DNA from: Blastomussa wellsi
Lineage: Eukaryota > Cnidaria > Anthozoa > Scleractinia > Plerogyridae
Assembly: GCA_947652115.1 (NCBI GenBank)
Contig: OX393572.1
Coordinates: 2,375,484 to 2,439,483 of the forward strand
Direction of reading: 5' to 3'
Length of the DNA: 64,000 nt
Positions 1 through 12,658 of the stretch are shown in pieces. Position numbers and translations under genes: made by a program. Position 1 is the first letter of the stretch. Each line of letters opens with the position of its first letter. The notes beneath the pieces were generated by a model. The model did not search any database and was not told the DNA's origin. It worked only from the letters and a program-made list of their open reading frames with translations.

Positions 1-970
1 CACAAAGGCATTGGTGGCCCAATTTGGGTGTATCTGTTTTGATGGCGATTTCGGCGAAGCGATTTCCACGCACTCTTTTCCGTGAGAGGGTGTTTTGCTT
101 TCAAGGGCGCTCGAGCGAGATAAGATTGTAAAGGTCACTTATCAAATCTGGTTATGATTCAATATTGAGTTAAAAGTGTACAAAGAAATGTTTTAATCCG
201 GACGAGTGGGATTAGATAGCAATGCCTGCAATGCGATATGGTCGCGCTATTTTAACTCACCATGAAAACGCTAACACTAACGCTACAGGATTGTAAACTA
301 TGCAATAATCACAAAATACCTCTTTTATACATTAGACACGTTTCTAATGCATAAACAGTCCTCTGTCAGAGCCACACCTTGCGTAATGTTCCTGAGGTTT
401 TCTCATTCTTCAAATAAAAAGTATTGAGAAACGCGTCCACGAATACGCGAATGCTGGTTCTAACTTTAAACTTTGCGGTGTATTCACGTACGTGGGTGTG
501 GTTCTGGCACTTATTTCACGACTGTTTCTGCTCATAAGCGTACGGCAATTTTTTGCTAGGGGGGGGGGGGGCAGTGAACCATTTGCCCAAAACGTTCTCC
601 CATGTTGCCTTGTCCAAATTTCTCTTGCTGCCCAAAAAATCTGGGTTGCCTAAAATTTGGGGGGGGGGCTGTAGCCCCCCCCCGGCCGCCCCGTCCCGTA
701 CGCCTATGTTTCTGTTACATGTCCAGGATTTATGTCAGGGAACATCCGATCACCGGTATTTGTCAATGTTACTTTAGAACTGTAATTTCATTTTCTAAAG
801 GACGGAGTTCTTTGTTAACTAAATTTATTCACGAAGCTTCAAGATCATGGAGAAAATTATAACACACTAGTGAGTAAGCTTTTCGGTTCCTTGCAAAATG
901 CAAATGATTTGCATTAACCATAGCTGATCTTGAATAACATAGAAAAGAGAATAGACCTTCAGGTTCTTCC
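1..970. other. gene-free flank with a G-tract repeat
   Basis: No exon with a recognisable family was seen. The block 553-715 looks like an old interspersed repeat: a run of 13 G at 559-571, then alternating G and C tracts, ending in cccgtacgcctatg (695-708). The same 14-mer recurs at 24664-24677 just after a run of 13 C, so the two places share one repeat family. The short open frames here are chance frames across this repeat. Confidence 0.5.
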
Positions 971-972
971 GA

Positions 973-1768
973 GGATAAAACCCTAACGTGTGACATTTAG
1001 ATGAAAGCTATTGAGCAGTACTTTCATGTGGTACTTTTTATTATGCTGTACAAGGTGGTTCTAACTTTTAAGTCTGTGGATGAAACCCTAGCGTGTGACC
1101 ATTCAAATGAAAGCTATTGAGCAGTACTTCTCAGAACTAGCATTCATCTTCTTTTGGCTCCTCGTCTTCATCTTCAGCTTTTCTCTTGAGCCTGGTGTTG
1201 AGTTTGGCGTACTTGCAGCTTGAGACTTTTTAAAAACTAACAAAAACTTAATACCAAGAACAGAACTGTGGACGAAGGAAGCTATTGAGCAGTACTTTCA
1301 TGTGGTACTTTTTATTATGCTGTACAAGGTGGTTCTAACTTTTAAGTCTGTGGATGAAACCCTAGTGTGTGACCATTCAAATGAAAGCTATTGAGCAGTA
1401 CTTTCACGTGGTACTGTTTATTATTCTGTACAAGGTGGTTCTAACTTTTAAGTCTGTGGCTGAAACTCTTGCGTGTGACCATTTACATGAAAGATATTGA
1501 GCAGTACTTTCATGTGGTACTGTTTATTATTCTGTACAAGGTGGTTCTAACTTTTAAGTCTGTGGCTGAAACTCTTGCGTGTGACCATTTACATGAAAGA
1601 TATTGAGCAGTACTTTCATGTGATACTATTTAGTATGCTGTTCAGGGTGATGAAACCCTTGTGTGTGACCATTCAAATTAAAGCTGCTGAGCAGTGCTTT
1701 CCTGTGCTGTTCTGTTTATTACGCTGTAAACTGCAGGTACATGGTTTTAACTTCAATGTTTGTGGTTG
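973..1768 (+). repeat. 107-bp tandem repeat array, about six units
   Basis: Units of about 107 bp start near 973, 1079, 1352, 1459, 1565 and about 1645 (last one truncated). Each has a core such as tattgagcagtactttcat followed by a stretch ending ttctaacttttaagtctgtg. Units 3-5 are nearly identical, which suggests recent unequal exchange. The second unit is split by a foreign segment (1128-1268) matching an XRN2 exon. Diverged relatives lie at 14590-14860 (same strand), 4615-4745 and 39868-39985 (opposite strand), so the unit is dispersed as well as tandem. Confidence 0.9.
1128..1268 (-). pseudogene. inverted partial copy of XRN2 exon 23 with flanking intron
   Basis: Read on the minus strand, about 1150-1230 matches XRN2 exon 23 (40021-40109), the exon coding the acidic segment around [10 protein letters not shown]. 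The match continues into both flanking introns: the 12 bases at 1129-1140 correspond to intron 23 near 40129-40140, and 1228-1268 corresponds to intron 22 before the exon. Intron sequence on both sides means the copy came from genomic DNA, not spliced mRNA. It is broken: four bases are missing in the middle of the exon, and about 20 bases that include the splice donor are gone. The intron-22 side runs straight into repeat-unit sequence in both places. I see it as a dead fragment carried by the repeat. Confidence 0.85.
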
Positions 1769-2442
1769 TTTGTGTCTCGAAAGCGAAGACCGAAGACCGT
1801 GGCGAAGACCGAAGACCCCTCGAAAAGGAAGACCCCTCGAAAACGAAGAGAAAACGAAGTCCCCTCGAAATTCAATCTGTGATTAAACATAAGAATAACA
1901 AGTCATAACAAGATCGCTCGGTCAGGTATTGATTGTTTTGAATCGATCGTACGATAAATTAGCAGGAATCCGATCAATTATAACTCTTGTGGCCTTATGC
2001 TCCACTCAAGGAACAAAGAGGATGAATGAATGAATGATGAGCTCTATGCAAGCACCCTCAATAAACTTTATGGAAATCGTCAAGGAAAAGCTAGTCAAAT
2101 ACCTTGTTTTGTCTGGTCTCCTTCGCGTCCCTTGGATTTTGGGATGTTGTGCGCCAAACAACGGGACAGCATTTAATAGCAGACCTTTTCTCTCAGGGGA
2201 AGACTATCACAAATTTGGGAACGAGTTTACGCGTAGTAGAACAAATGTTTTCAATCCCTCGGAACTCAACATGGCCGTCGTGAGATTAAGGTCAAAAGAG
2301 AGAAAAGATCAAAATATCGTGACGTAGCAAACCTTTTTCAAATTTATAACAATACTTTTAATGGATTGTTTCTTATATTTTTAGTATGTGTTTTCCGGCA
2401 TGATATTATGCTCATTTTCGCGTGGAAAGAAATTTGTTTTTT

Positions 2443-2487
2443 AGGTCTTTGTTCCAGTAGTGTTATGGCTGCATTTGCATATAAACC
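2443..2487 (+). repeat. first copy of a 45-bp SINE body segment
   Basis: This segment (ggtctttgttccagtagtgt and onward) is repeated almost exactly at 2688-2732, on the far side of a tRNA-like block. It is probably the body of an older copy of the same SINE, here without its tRNA-like head. Confidence 0.6.
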
Positions 2488-2597
2488 GTACCTACTCAAT
2501 CGCCACTGTTGGACATTCATTAACTTGTTATTTACCATACCCCGCCAGTTATTTCGTCGACTTTAATGGCTAACCCACATACGACCACTCTCGTGTG

Positions 2598-2732
2598 GCT
2601 TTGATAGCTCAGTTGGTTGAGTACTCTACCGGTAACGCAGAGGTCGTGGGTTCGAATCCCGTTCAAAGCCTGAAATTTTCTTTTGAGGTCTTTGTTCCAG
2701 TAGTGTTATGGCTGCATTTGCATGTAACCCGC
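2598..2732 (+). mobile_element. tRNA-derived SINE-like element
   Basis: 2598-2671 has a perfect 7-bp acceptor stem (gctttga with tcaaagc), an A box (tagctcagttgg), a D arm, and a B box in a perfect T arm (ggttcgaatcc). The anticodon arm does not pair into a proper 5-bp stem with a 7-base loop, and the block runs directly into a 45-bp segment also found at 2443-2487. This combination fits the RNA polymerase III promoter head of a tRNA-derived SINE better than a working tRNA gene. Confidence 0.6.
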
Positions 2733-2739
2733 AGTTAAA

Positions 2740-5700
2740 ATATCCGTTGTAATGTTTGGTTTTCATAACGAAATAAACCTTTGGAATAAAACCCAATGCG
2801 CCATGCACGTAAAAATAACTTCCACGAAAAAAGGTTTTTATATCTGATTTGCTTTGACTCGCACACGTTTCGTTTTCAACAGGTTAGATATTCGATTTTG
2901 TTAAAGACCAGAAGATAATCATACGGATCAAACGCCAGCCATGAAAAGTTTCATTTTCCCGTAGAGCTATAGACTTGCCACAAGTCGACCTCATGAATTC
3001 CAGGGCAGAAGTCGGGTACTGAATAAACAAGACGAAGGACTTTTCAGAAAGTCTAGTAAAGCTACTATTGCATGCTCGGTTTGTTGATACTCCCGGGTAC
3101 AGTGTATGTAATCCCGATCGTACCAAAAGTCGTTCCCCCAACCGGGATTTGCTTCAATCTGTCGACTGACACGTGTTTTCTCAAACTCCAAATTTGTCGA
3201 CACCAAGTTTGCTTCCCTTGGAGTTCAGGAAATCCGGGAATTCGGCCGTAAATAATTGTCGAAATATTGCAACACAATTTAAAGAAGTTGCGATAAAACA
3301 GAAATGAGCGCGGATTTTTATGAGTTCGCAATCCCGATAGCTTCAGGCTGCATGTATATAAAGACAATTAAAGAAAGACTTGTGTGTTTTCCGAAGCTGA
3401 ATTGCTAGCGAAATATTTTACCAAAGGTGTTTTTCCTACGTTTGACTGTAAACATCCTCAAACAACACTCAGTCCTCAATTCCGCTTAACATTTTTCAGT
3501 TAATGCTTCAACTAAGGTTGCAAAAGACAGAAAACACGTTGTTCTTTAGTTTTAGAGTGATGAATTTGCAGCAAATCACCGAACAGTGCAATTTCCGGCA
3601 CCTAAGTTTTCTTTTCAGAGCAATAATTTAAAACAAAATGGCGACTTAAACCAAAATAAGGCCTAGGTTATGCAAGGACGTAATGTATCCATCAGTTTAT
3701 TGCACATCCCGTCAAAAACGCATAGCTGCATATAAGGACTTTGTAAGGACAGATTATGCTGGTTATAGCTCAGAAGAGTACAAGGTCCTTTCGCGCCGAC
3801 TTGCCTTGAAGTTGTTGTACATGAAGATGGTCGTATCAAATCCACTTGATTATGTGTACTTGAATAAATAACATTTTAAGTCCTTAAAAATAAAATTCGC
3901 GTAGTGCGTGTAGCGTTTCCTCTCAATAGAATGAAACAACAGTTTCACCGTATCGGATACATTAATCCATTCACTCCCAGAGTCAGACCTCTTTCAAAGT
4001 CTATGTATAAATGTGTATGTCCATGTAGTGATGTTCATGTTTTGGGCAAAATGCAATTTAGCAGTTCTGATGTACTCTCGAAAACACAGTAAAATTGGAT
4101 TGAATAATTTGGCAAACGAATCCGGGAAAAATGAAAGTACATTCAAGGTAATTTCCACTGCAATTTCTTCAGTCATAATGTAGAAGACATTAAATGGCGC
4201 AGATCCGGTTTATATATGCCCTTGCCTTCCACCGCTGTGAATCTGTATTATCAAGCATTACTAGTTCAATAAACAGTCAAAGCAATTTCTAAGTTGAGGT
4301 TTGTATAATATTAATAAGACAGAACTACGTGAGTGATAGATTCGATCATCCTCAAATTTGAATTCAGTCAATTTGTTTACGTTTTTAGGAATTTCTTTAC
4401 TGATTTTTTCGGCTTTGCCTTTGCCCAGTGCTGTTAAGTGTACTCGCAAAATTCGTATATTTAACCTGCATTTCACTGACAAGAATGCCATGTTTAAAAC
4501 TACATTAAATTTTGTAAACTTTGTGCCTAAACTAAGATATTAAAAGTTCTGCCCAGTAGCTTAATTTGATTTGAATTTATTTATTTATTTATTTAGCTTC
4601 GCCTAACACACACAAACTAGGGTTTCTTTATACAGACCAGCCATAGACTACGAAGTTTATACAACCACCAAGTGTAATGAACAGGCCTGCCAACTTCTCA
4701 GGCAATAGCTTTCAATTGCCACACACTAGGGTTTCATCCAGTCATAGAGTTATTTACCTATTCTATTCCTTGAACATTACAATAAAATGGCTCAGAGCAG
4801 TTGACTTCGGATATAATGCGCCAGGGAGGATGTGTCATTTGTTGTTTGAGTGAAAATCAGATCGCTGTTCTAGATCCACGCATCACCACCTTTTCCTATG
4901 ATTTTTCCTATGGACAGCACCTTGTTGTTTTAAACAAATTAAGCGTTATTTGTATGGCTTATGGATTAAAGTAAGTAAAGTAAGCGGGTTGAAATGAATT
5001 GGACCTGTGTTACGTATTCGTACGTGATGGAAGATTGTCAGTGAATTTCCTGCACGGATCACGGAACGATACAAACTGTTGCAAATTTCAAAAAGTTGTT
5101 GCTGTAAATTATAACTGCGTTCTCTGTAATAACAACGTCTCGTGATCTTCAAAGGAAAAGGAGAGAAGACTGAAAGAATACAACTTTTTTTAACCGTACG
5201 TTTTGTCTCCCGCGAGGGTTACAGGCATTTGGCAAACTATCAAACTCTGAACATTTGTCATAGCCTCAAACCAGTAAATGCCACATGCATGATGGCACTA
5301 AAACTAGTCGAAACTAACACCAAGAATTGTCTAATGCGTGTGCAGAAAATAAGGACATTTTACCGACCCGTGTATTGGAATCCGTTATATACAAGGTCTT
5401 GCAGATTCGGGGGCGTTGCCAAAGACAACAGTTAGTTATCAACTGAAGAATATGATAATGACCATGCTTTTCTTACAATTTTGAAACAACCACATGTACT
5501 AAGTTCTAAACTGCATATACAATTTTTTTAATATAAGAAGAGTGCAAAATCACCCGAGGAAAGACAGAGAGAAGTAGTCGAAGTAGTCTTCTCGAAGGGT
5601 ACCTTGTATCAGCATGTTGTGTTGTAAGGTCGATGTCTGGCACCTTCAACTGAGAAAATGGCGGCACATGAATACCTACTCAGTTCAGCAGAACCGACAA

Positions 5701-7664
5701 TGATCCTTCATGGGTTCTTTAAAATATGGTTTCGTAATCCTCCTTGATCGAGGAAAAAGCTCCGCGGCTTACAGTTACTAACGTAACGTGGTGGAATTAG
5801 AGTGAATGAAACAATGAAAGTCAGTCAAATTTCCTGACTCAAGTTCGCTTGAGAATTGTAAGACGTTGACCTCAGAACTGATAATCCAGCACAATGTAAC
5901 TTGTTACACACAATAGTTACAATCCTTTGAACATCCATTTCGGTACTCACGTGTTTTAAAGGCAGCTTTCATTTCAAATATGAACATTCCGCAACATTAA
6001 ACCTGTGGGTTGAGAGAATCAAGATACTCTGTACGAATTGTACAAAATTCCGATTTGCTACAATTAAGTTAAAAAATGCCGAGACGAAACAACCCTAAAA
6101 AACCATTAGGCCCGGGAAAAGAATAAAATACTACAACAGATAACAAAGAAGTCATATTTGCTTCGTCTGCGTTTCGGTCTAAATTAAAGTTGTTTTGATT
6201 TTGCGCAATTCTACGACATAAAAGAAAGCATGCCATGAAAAGAAGGGAAGAAAGATATCTGGATTGAATTCAATCCTTTCAAAGAAATTATAGAAAATGT
6301 GGGGAGAAAGAGTGTGGAGATTTTAAATTAGAACTTGGTATAAAGACATCTAAAACTTTTATTGAATAGTTGCTCAATAAATGTAACAATCATTTTGCAA
6401 ATGGTATGGCCAGCGTCAGTCATTTTGATTGACAAGGTCATGTGGTCCCTTGCATGTCGATTGGTCAGTGTAACACAACAGCAAGTGTTCTCGAGTCACG
6501 TCTGACATTGGCGAGCTCTCAATCTCACTATCAGCCCACCTGTATTGTCATCGAATCTTTGCACGACGAAACGTCAGTAGCAGAATTGTCGAAAGCTCGT
6601 AAATTTAATAACCATCGGGGATTTGTCTGCCGTAAATTTCATGTTCGAAAATTGCATCAGAACCACAATCCGGCTTATAGTTAGTTAGTAAAATTACACA
6701 AATGCCATCAGCGACGATAAAACTCTGGCTGGGAACTATGCCATGTTTGATACTTACCAAATTATTATCCTACCTTGGTTGTCTTGTTTATTTGAGCTCC
6801 GCATGCATGCCTCAAACTTCCAGAACAATTGCCAATGGCAAATGGATCTGTTAGCTGTTAAATTAAGGTTTTAATTCTCTGGCAAATATTACATGTTACA
6901 GTGCACAGAGAATTCATCTTGACACATTGATAGTCAGGTTGCTTTTCCGTTTTCGCCCGCTGGTTAATCCGTAGTCTTATCAGGCATACCACCCCTACAC
7001 AATAATGTCCATCATAGCGTCTATTGAGTTCAAATAACTGTTCTTGACTATGTGCCTAAAAACCCATTAAACAGCCATCGTTTGTTGTCACGTTTGACAG
7101 TTCAAATCCGATGAAAGGAAGTGAAGTTTGAAGTACGGAAAAAGCATGCTTTGGTAAATTTCAATGAAACTAGGAATTTTAATGCAGACTAACCAGAAAA
7201 CAATTCCAGAAAACCAGAAAACAATTCCAGTGCGGTTGTTTGAGCCCTTTCACGTATTTTCCGTGCCAGGTTTCTATAAATCCATCCGGGTTCACGAGAC
7301 GGCAAAATGACCCTTGGCCCAAGAGCATGTTTTACGTCAGTCTGTTCTATAATCCTCTGTCTCTTACAACATTCAACACTCATATGCTACTCTGGCATTT
7401 CCGCCCCAGGAAATCAATTTTGTTTTTGTTTGTCTTGTAAAGTATTGCACTTATCTAAATTATTTTTAAACTCTTACGGATCAGCACCTCGCCAATTGAC
7501 CAATCGCAAGACTGTCTGTGTAGTGTTAACGCGGGCCCCACTCAATAGGGTACCGCCCTAATTTCCGGTCTTTTGCCACACGCGCTAATCGACACAGAAA
7601 AGGATCACTCGCTCGCATCATATGCCAGTCAGCTAACTTATGCATCACATTGTACCGCTGAAAC
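2740..7664. other. intergenic and upstream region of the first NK2 gene
   Basis: I found no exon I can assign to a family. Short open frames are scattered and unsupported. Visible items are a (TTTA)n microsatellite at about 4577-4596, a diverged inverted relative of the 107-bp repeat at 4615-4745, and a 19-bp direct duplication at 7191-7228. The last few kilobases before 7665 should hold the promoter and 5' UTR of the NK2 gene, but I see no decisive core-promoter element. Confidence 0.45.
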
Positions 7665-10600
7665 ATGGCCCAACTCAGTTCAAAACAGGCTATAACTTTC
7701 TCCATCGATGGGATCCTTAGATCTGGCAGCGAAGAAGAAAATCTGCGGAGGAACTCCGCGGATTTTAGAGAAAACTCCTGCAAAACTGAAATGATTTCTT
7801 CCACTCCAAAATCAACCATAAACGTTGAAAGCAGCACCTCAAGCACGGGTGCTATCAGCCCTGATATTAAAACTAGGCTGGACAAAGGGTCAGGTTAGTT
7901 TGATAAATTTGTAGCTATAGTATATTTGGGTTCTTCAACTATTTGTATATGCTTTCTTGGTTAGTAAAAACCAGCAAGCATTAATTAAAAAACTGCAAAA
8001 TTATTATGATTTCTGGTAGACTCAGCGTTGTTCTAGACACTGGTTGTATAGCAGGAAACCAGACAGCACGTCTTGCCTCTCACATTCTGAGCTTTTTTCA
8101 TTGAGAAGTTCAACGTAAAGAACAATCATCAGTGAATGGTAATGTTTTACAATGTACGATCAAATTAAATTACGCTTTGTTTCGTCTGGTACCCTGATGT
8201 CGACTGAGGCTTGACCAGCGAGTGTTCATGAAACTTCCAGGACCTCAACTTGTGTATTATAATTGCATTTTATAAAAGGTTTACTCGACCAAGCATAATC
8301 ATTATTATTTTTAGAAGTGGGAAAAGCAAATATTATTCCTTTCAATGTGTTTGAATTCAATTAAAATCGCATCGAGATGGACCCAAATTAGATGACGTTT
8401 TAACCAGATCATCTGAAGATTCTTATAGCCTCTTCTTCCTGTTAAATTATCGTGTCTAAGAGCTTAAAAGTCAGATTTGTGTTATCGCAAAAGACCAGGA
8501 TCTGCAAAAGAATCAAAATCCATGCTTCATCTCAGAAGTTATAAGTAATAACGCGGATAATAATCGTCAAAATTTGTCACGGAATTGTGACATAAATACA
8601 ATTTGTATCACCATCTCACAGACTGTCAAGCTCTTCAGAGTCTTTGTCAGAATTATTTCAATACTATTGATACATTTTCTTATGTTTGATAGCTAGTTTT
8701 CCTATTAATCCTGAAAATAATGCATTTCTTCATATGGACGTGTCAACTGGTGATGTTTTTCGCGGATAAGTTCCCCCTCAGTCTCCGGAAGGATATAAGC
8801 CCTGTATTTACTTGAAAATAACTTTCCGTATTTACTCCATCTATGTTCAAGCATCCGAAATCGTGTTCAGTTTCAATTCTGCTTTGAATTTTGTTCCATA
8901 AAAGTGAAATCATGCTTACAATCATTCAAAACAAGAATTCAGAACAAAAACCGTGGAGGGCTACATTTATCGCTATCAATCGGGTGCACTGTGTGGTTAG
9001 GATTATATTGTGAAATTATCTCCAATACGTAGACAGGAAAAGCGCAACAACTTTCTAATAATCTTATCTCAATCACTTCAATTCACACGCATTGTTTTCA
9101 AGGCCGGAATTGGTACAGTGTGTAGTTTGCAATTTCATGAACCTCTTAAGTTCTTAAAAACTCGGTTTTAAAAACGAAAGCTGGAATACAATTAATATCC
9201 ATTGTTGGTCATTATAGAATAAGCGATCATACAATCATGGAAATACTTGAACCTCTTAACACAGGGAGGCGTCGCGAAGGCCTGACAATTTTGACTTTGC
9301 ATAGGCCGCATGCTAATGGCTTCGCAAATGTTTTCAGTACACAAGGCGTTAAGAGTGTATTTTTCATGTTAAGTTTTTGGACCAATTCTTTGACAGTTGG
9401 ACAAAAAATTGACAGAATCCGGCCAGTCGAGGAGTCGTTCATGCTGATGTGTCTGACAACTCGGGCGCCATTTTGTCTAAACATGGTTCTCTGACCCTAA
9501 GAGATTACACTCACTTTAGAATGGAAGGTGTAAATTTTTTAGCAGTGGGCGGAGTTGCGTTGTTGAGGTACTCTTGGCTCGAAGCATCATTGTCTCAAGA
9601 CACGCAACGATTTTCAAACCAAAAATGATGTTCTGCTGATTTTTCACTCGTCACAGATTCTCCATGTATTTCATTGGCAAAAATTCTGATCCGAAGTTGT
9701 CATCTGTAGCAAAATGGGTAATCAAACCTTCATTGTCAGTGGAGAAGAAAAATGGTAGAAATGTGGCTTGGAGGATTAATTCACTTTCAAGATACACGTA
9801 TATCACTAAATCGACACATTTGTGGCCCTTGCGACCAAATGTCTACTTTCACGTTCATTGTCAATCTTGTTTTGATATCTTCATGTGATATTAACTTGTC
9901 AGTTGTGAAGACATGCAGGCGAAATGAATTGGCAATTGACGAGACAAAATAAAGAAGAGATGAATTTTCACTTAACAACATTAAAATCCATCCACAAAAC
10001 CGAAAAAAGAACTGAACATTATATATTATTTTAATAACAGCTAAGAGCTGGCTCATTATTCATTTGGTTTCATCCAGCCCAATTCTATTCAAGCTTTACT
10101 GAGTTGCCTTCATCGATTTAGTTGGACGATTTGCTATTAAAGCGTTTTCTTGATTAATAACTAACTATGTAAATGTGACTATTTTCTGTAAACTTTGTAG
10201 AGTACACACGTTTAGTGAAAGATCGAACAAAAGCGACCTGCAAATTACGACCAAACAATCAATCGATGTTGTGCTTTTATATTTCCCGTTTTACTCACGA
10301 CTGTAGTTAGATTTGCAGTTCTTCTTTTAGAACGCAAGGCTGAGATTTTTCCGAGCTATCGGCGTTATTACAGAAAACAATTTTCAACAGAAAGATATGT
10401 TTATTCTGTCGTGTTAATGTTAACGTTTTTTACCTGTTTGGATTTCACTTTTTTAAGAATTATGAGTGTCAATAAACATTGAAGGTTTCGGTAAATCATT
10501 TCTAATTTATATTGAGATGTGAGATGAAGCTGTGAAAATCACTACTTTTATGATTATTCAAGAAATTGTCACGTTGCCCATATATAGTCATGAAGCTATT

Positions 10601-11498
10601 GTTATCTGTCATCTGTACTTGGCAGATATTCTGTGATATACGTTAAGTGACGATAATTTGGCTGAAGTCTGGCAAAACGCCCGCATAACGGCACCTTTTC
10701 TTGCTGTAAAAAGCGCTTCGTTGACAATTTGTTGAATAATAAAACATTTATCCTGCTAAATCTTGCGGTATATCTCCTGATTTAAGCAAACTCGGCCTAC
10801 GGCCTCGTCGGCTAAGTAACAGGTGATGTACGTGCGCGTGGCTTGTTGATGACGGAAGAAAAATGTGAGGTACGTGTTAATGGTCGAGAAGGTGATCTGT
10901 TCTGACGATGTGAGTGACAAAATGACTCAAATCGCTGGATAACCCTCTTCGCTAGAAAATACTTGAGCTCGTTTCTTTGCGCGTGTGCACTAGTCAATAA
11001 TAGAGCAAGATTTTATAGGAAGCCACGTCATGGTGTGCATTGTGAAACTTTTAGCCTAAAATTTTTAGACATGTCATTTGGAATCCGTCTCAATATTCTC
11101 CATCCTTAACCATCCTCTTTCCCTTTTGGTTTAGTATCACCTCTTTGGTGTTTTTCTACCTTAGTAAACATTATTTTTAGGTCTTCTTCATTTTAAAAGG
11201 TAATTAGGTTCGTTGCAAAACGTGAGTCGAAATATGACGCAGCTCCTTTTAAGGAGCTACGTCACGGAAACTCATCTTGAAAAAACTGGCAAGTTTTTTC
11301 AAGTTTGTCGTTTGTAATTGGTCTATATCGTTGTCATTCGAGACAATCCTTGTATAATTTCAGCATTTTATTATCCCGTTGGTGTTTTTCGGCATTAGAA
11401 AACTCTTACTTTTTAATTTCCTTTAATTTGAAAGTAAATGAGAAAATGACTTCAAATGCCGTGACACTGCTCCTTTAAAGACTAAACGATTATACTGG

Positions 11499-11543
<45 letters not shown>

Positions 11544-12658
11544 GTATAACAATATAATTTGGTTTCATCAACTGGGTTGATAATGTCAATTAGCCACCGT
11601 AAAGAGATTCAATTGCTGACGTTTCGAGCGTTAGCCCTTCGTCGGAGCGAATCGACGAAGGGCTAACGCTCGAAACGTAGCAATTGAATCTCTTTACGGT
11701 GTCCAATTGACATTATCAACCCAGTTTATAAAACCAAATTACATGATTATACAGGAGCCCTGTTACGGACAAACATTTAGCCTCAATTGCCAAACCTTCT
11801 CAATCTTCCTCATTAGAAGCCATCCTTGTCTCTGTTTTTGTTACATCTTTGGTGTATTTTTACCTTGGTAAACTATAATTTCAAGGCTGCCTTTAATGTG
11901 AAGATGACTTTATTCATGGCTATACGCATTTAACTATATTGATCTTTAATGGTATAATTTGTTTGGTTTCTGGGAAATATGAAATGTTTCTGGAGGCCTA
12001 CTGTGGTGTGGAACACTACACACCTTATCTTGAAACGTGTAGTAATATACTAATGCAGTATTTATATTATAATAGTGCGATACTGGTTCAAGGGATAATT
12101 TTCGTTTCATTTTCGCCAGAATCCAGCTTGAAAGAAACCGGTCAGTGCGGCAACACGGATATCAAGGATTCCACCAAAATGAAAACATCAAACAAGAAAA
12201 AGAGGCGTGTATTGTTCTCCAAGGCGCAAGTTTATCAACTAGAGAGTAGATTCCGTGTCCAAAAGTACCTCTCGGCTGTGGAGAGAGACCAGTTGGCACG
12301 AATGATAAACTTAACACCCTCGCAAGTGAAGATTTGGTTCCAGAATCATCGATACAAGAGTCGTCAACAGATCAAGAACGATGGACAATTCGAGGAAGAC
12401 ATCAAGGCTCCTTGTGGAGGACATTACCACCCGGCGGAGGTCCCGTGCTTTCAGCCGTGCCCTTATTATGAGCCCAGGGACACTATAAATGCATTCTCGT
12501 CTGCTTTCATGCCTTGGTCCTCGGTTTGTCCGCCTTCTCCAATGACTCCAATGAACAGTTTCTCAATGGCAGAAAGACAGAATCAACATTTTGTACGCTA
12601 TCCTTCTTGTCAGTATGGCGGTCAGAGACAACACCTCTACCCTTCAGTTTTTTATTAA
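7665..12658 (+). CDS. NK2-class homeobox transcription factor, two exons
   Basis: Exon 1 is 7665-7893 and exon 2 is 12120-12658, spliced cag|gttagt to ttcgccag, phase 1, giving 255 residues. The ATG at 7665 comes nine residues before a Tinman/TN-like motif (TFSIDGIL, residues 11-18), where family members usually carry it. The homeodomain spans residues 102-161: [14 protein letters not shown] in helix 1 and [10 protein letters not shown] in helix 3, with W48, N51 and the NK2-diagnostic Tyr54. The nuclear product should bind CAAGTG-type sites. The NK2-specific domain expected after the homeodomain is not recognisable; only a cysteine/proline-rich stretch (VPCFQPCPYY) sits there. The single 4.2-kb intron carries several repeats. 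The gene converges with another NK2 gene 6.7 kb downstream. Class assignment is firm; I cannot name a one-to-one bilaterian orthologue. Confidence 0.93.
11090..11480 (-). repeat. interspersed repeat copies in the NK2 intron
   Basis: Read on the minus strand this contains the signature of a family seen elsewhere: a tgatactaaa block, a run like aaaaaggaac, and ggatggttaaggatgga. Other copies are at about 31200-31310 and 34698-34915 (plus strand) and 11795-11910 (minus, diverged). A near-perfect 20-bp palindrome (tagctccttttaaggagcta-like) lies at about 11240-11262. The matching tail aaaggagctatgtcac is at 34698. The family looks non-coding. Confidence 0.6.
11488..11757. mobile_element. foldback repeat element with 13-bp target duplication
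   Basis: The element covers about 11501-11744. Flanking copies of gattatac(t/a)ggag at 11488-11500 and 11745-11757 look like a 13-bp target-site duplication with one mismatch. Inside, the arm from about 11560 to 11640 (gacgtttcgagcgttagccc) is followed by its inverted copy to about 11740, so transcripts would form a long hairpin. The left end gggggtaagtttctaaagaa recurs at about 27035, 42718 (inverted) and 47503. It sits in the single intron of the NK2 gene. Confidence 0.85.

Noticed and set aside
2598..2671. functional tRNA gene
   Set aside because: Acceptor and T arms are perfect but the anticodon arm does not form a 5-bp stem with a 7-base loop, and the block is joined to a repeated SINE-like body.
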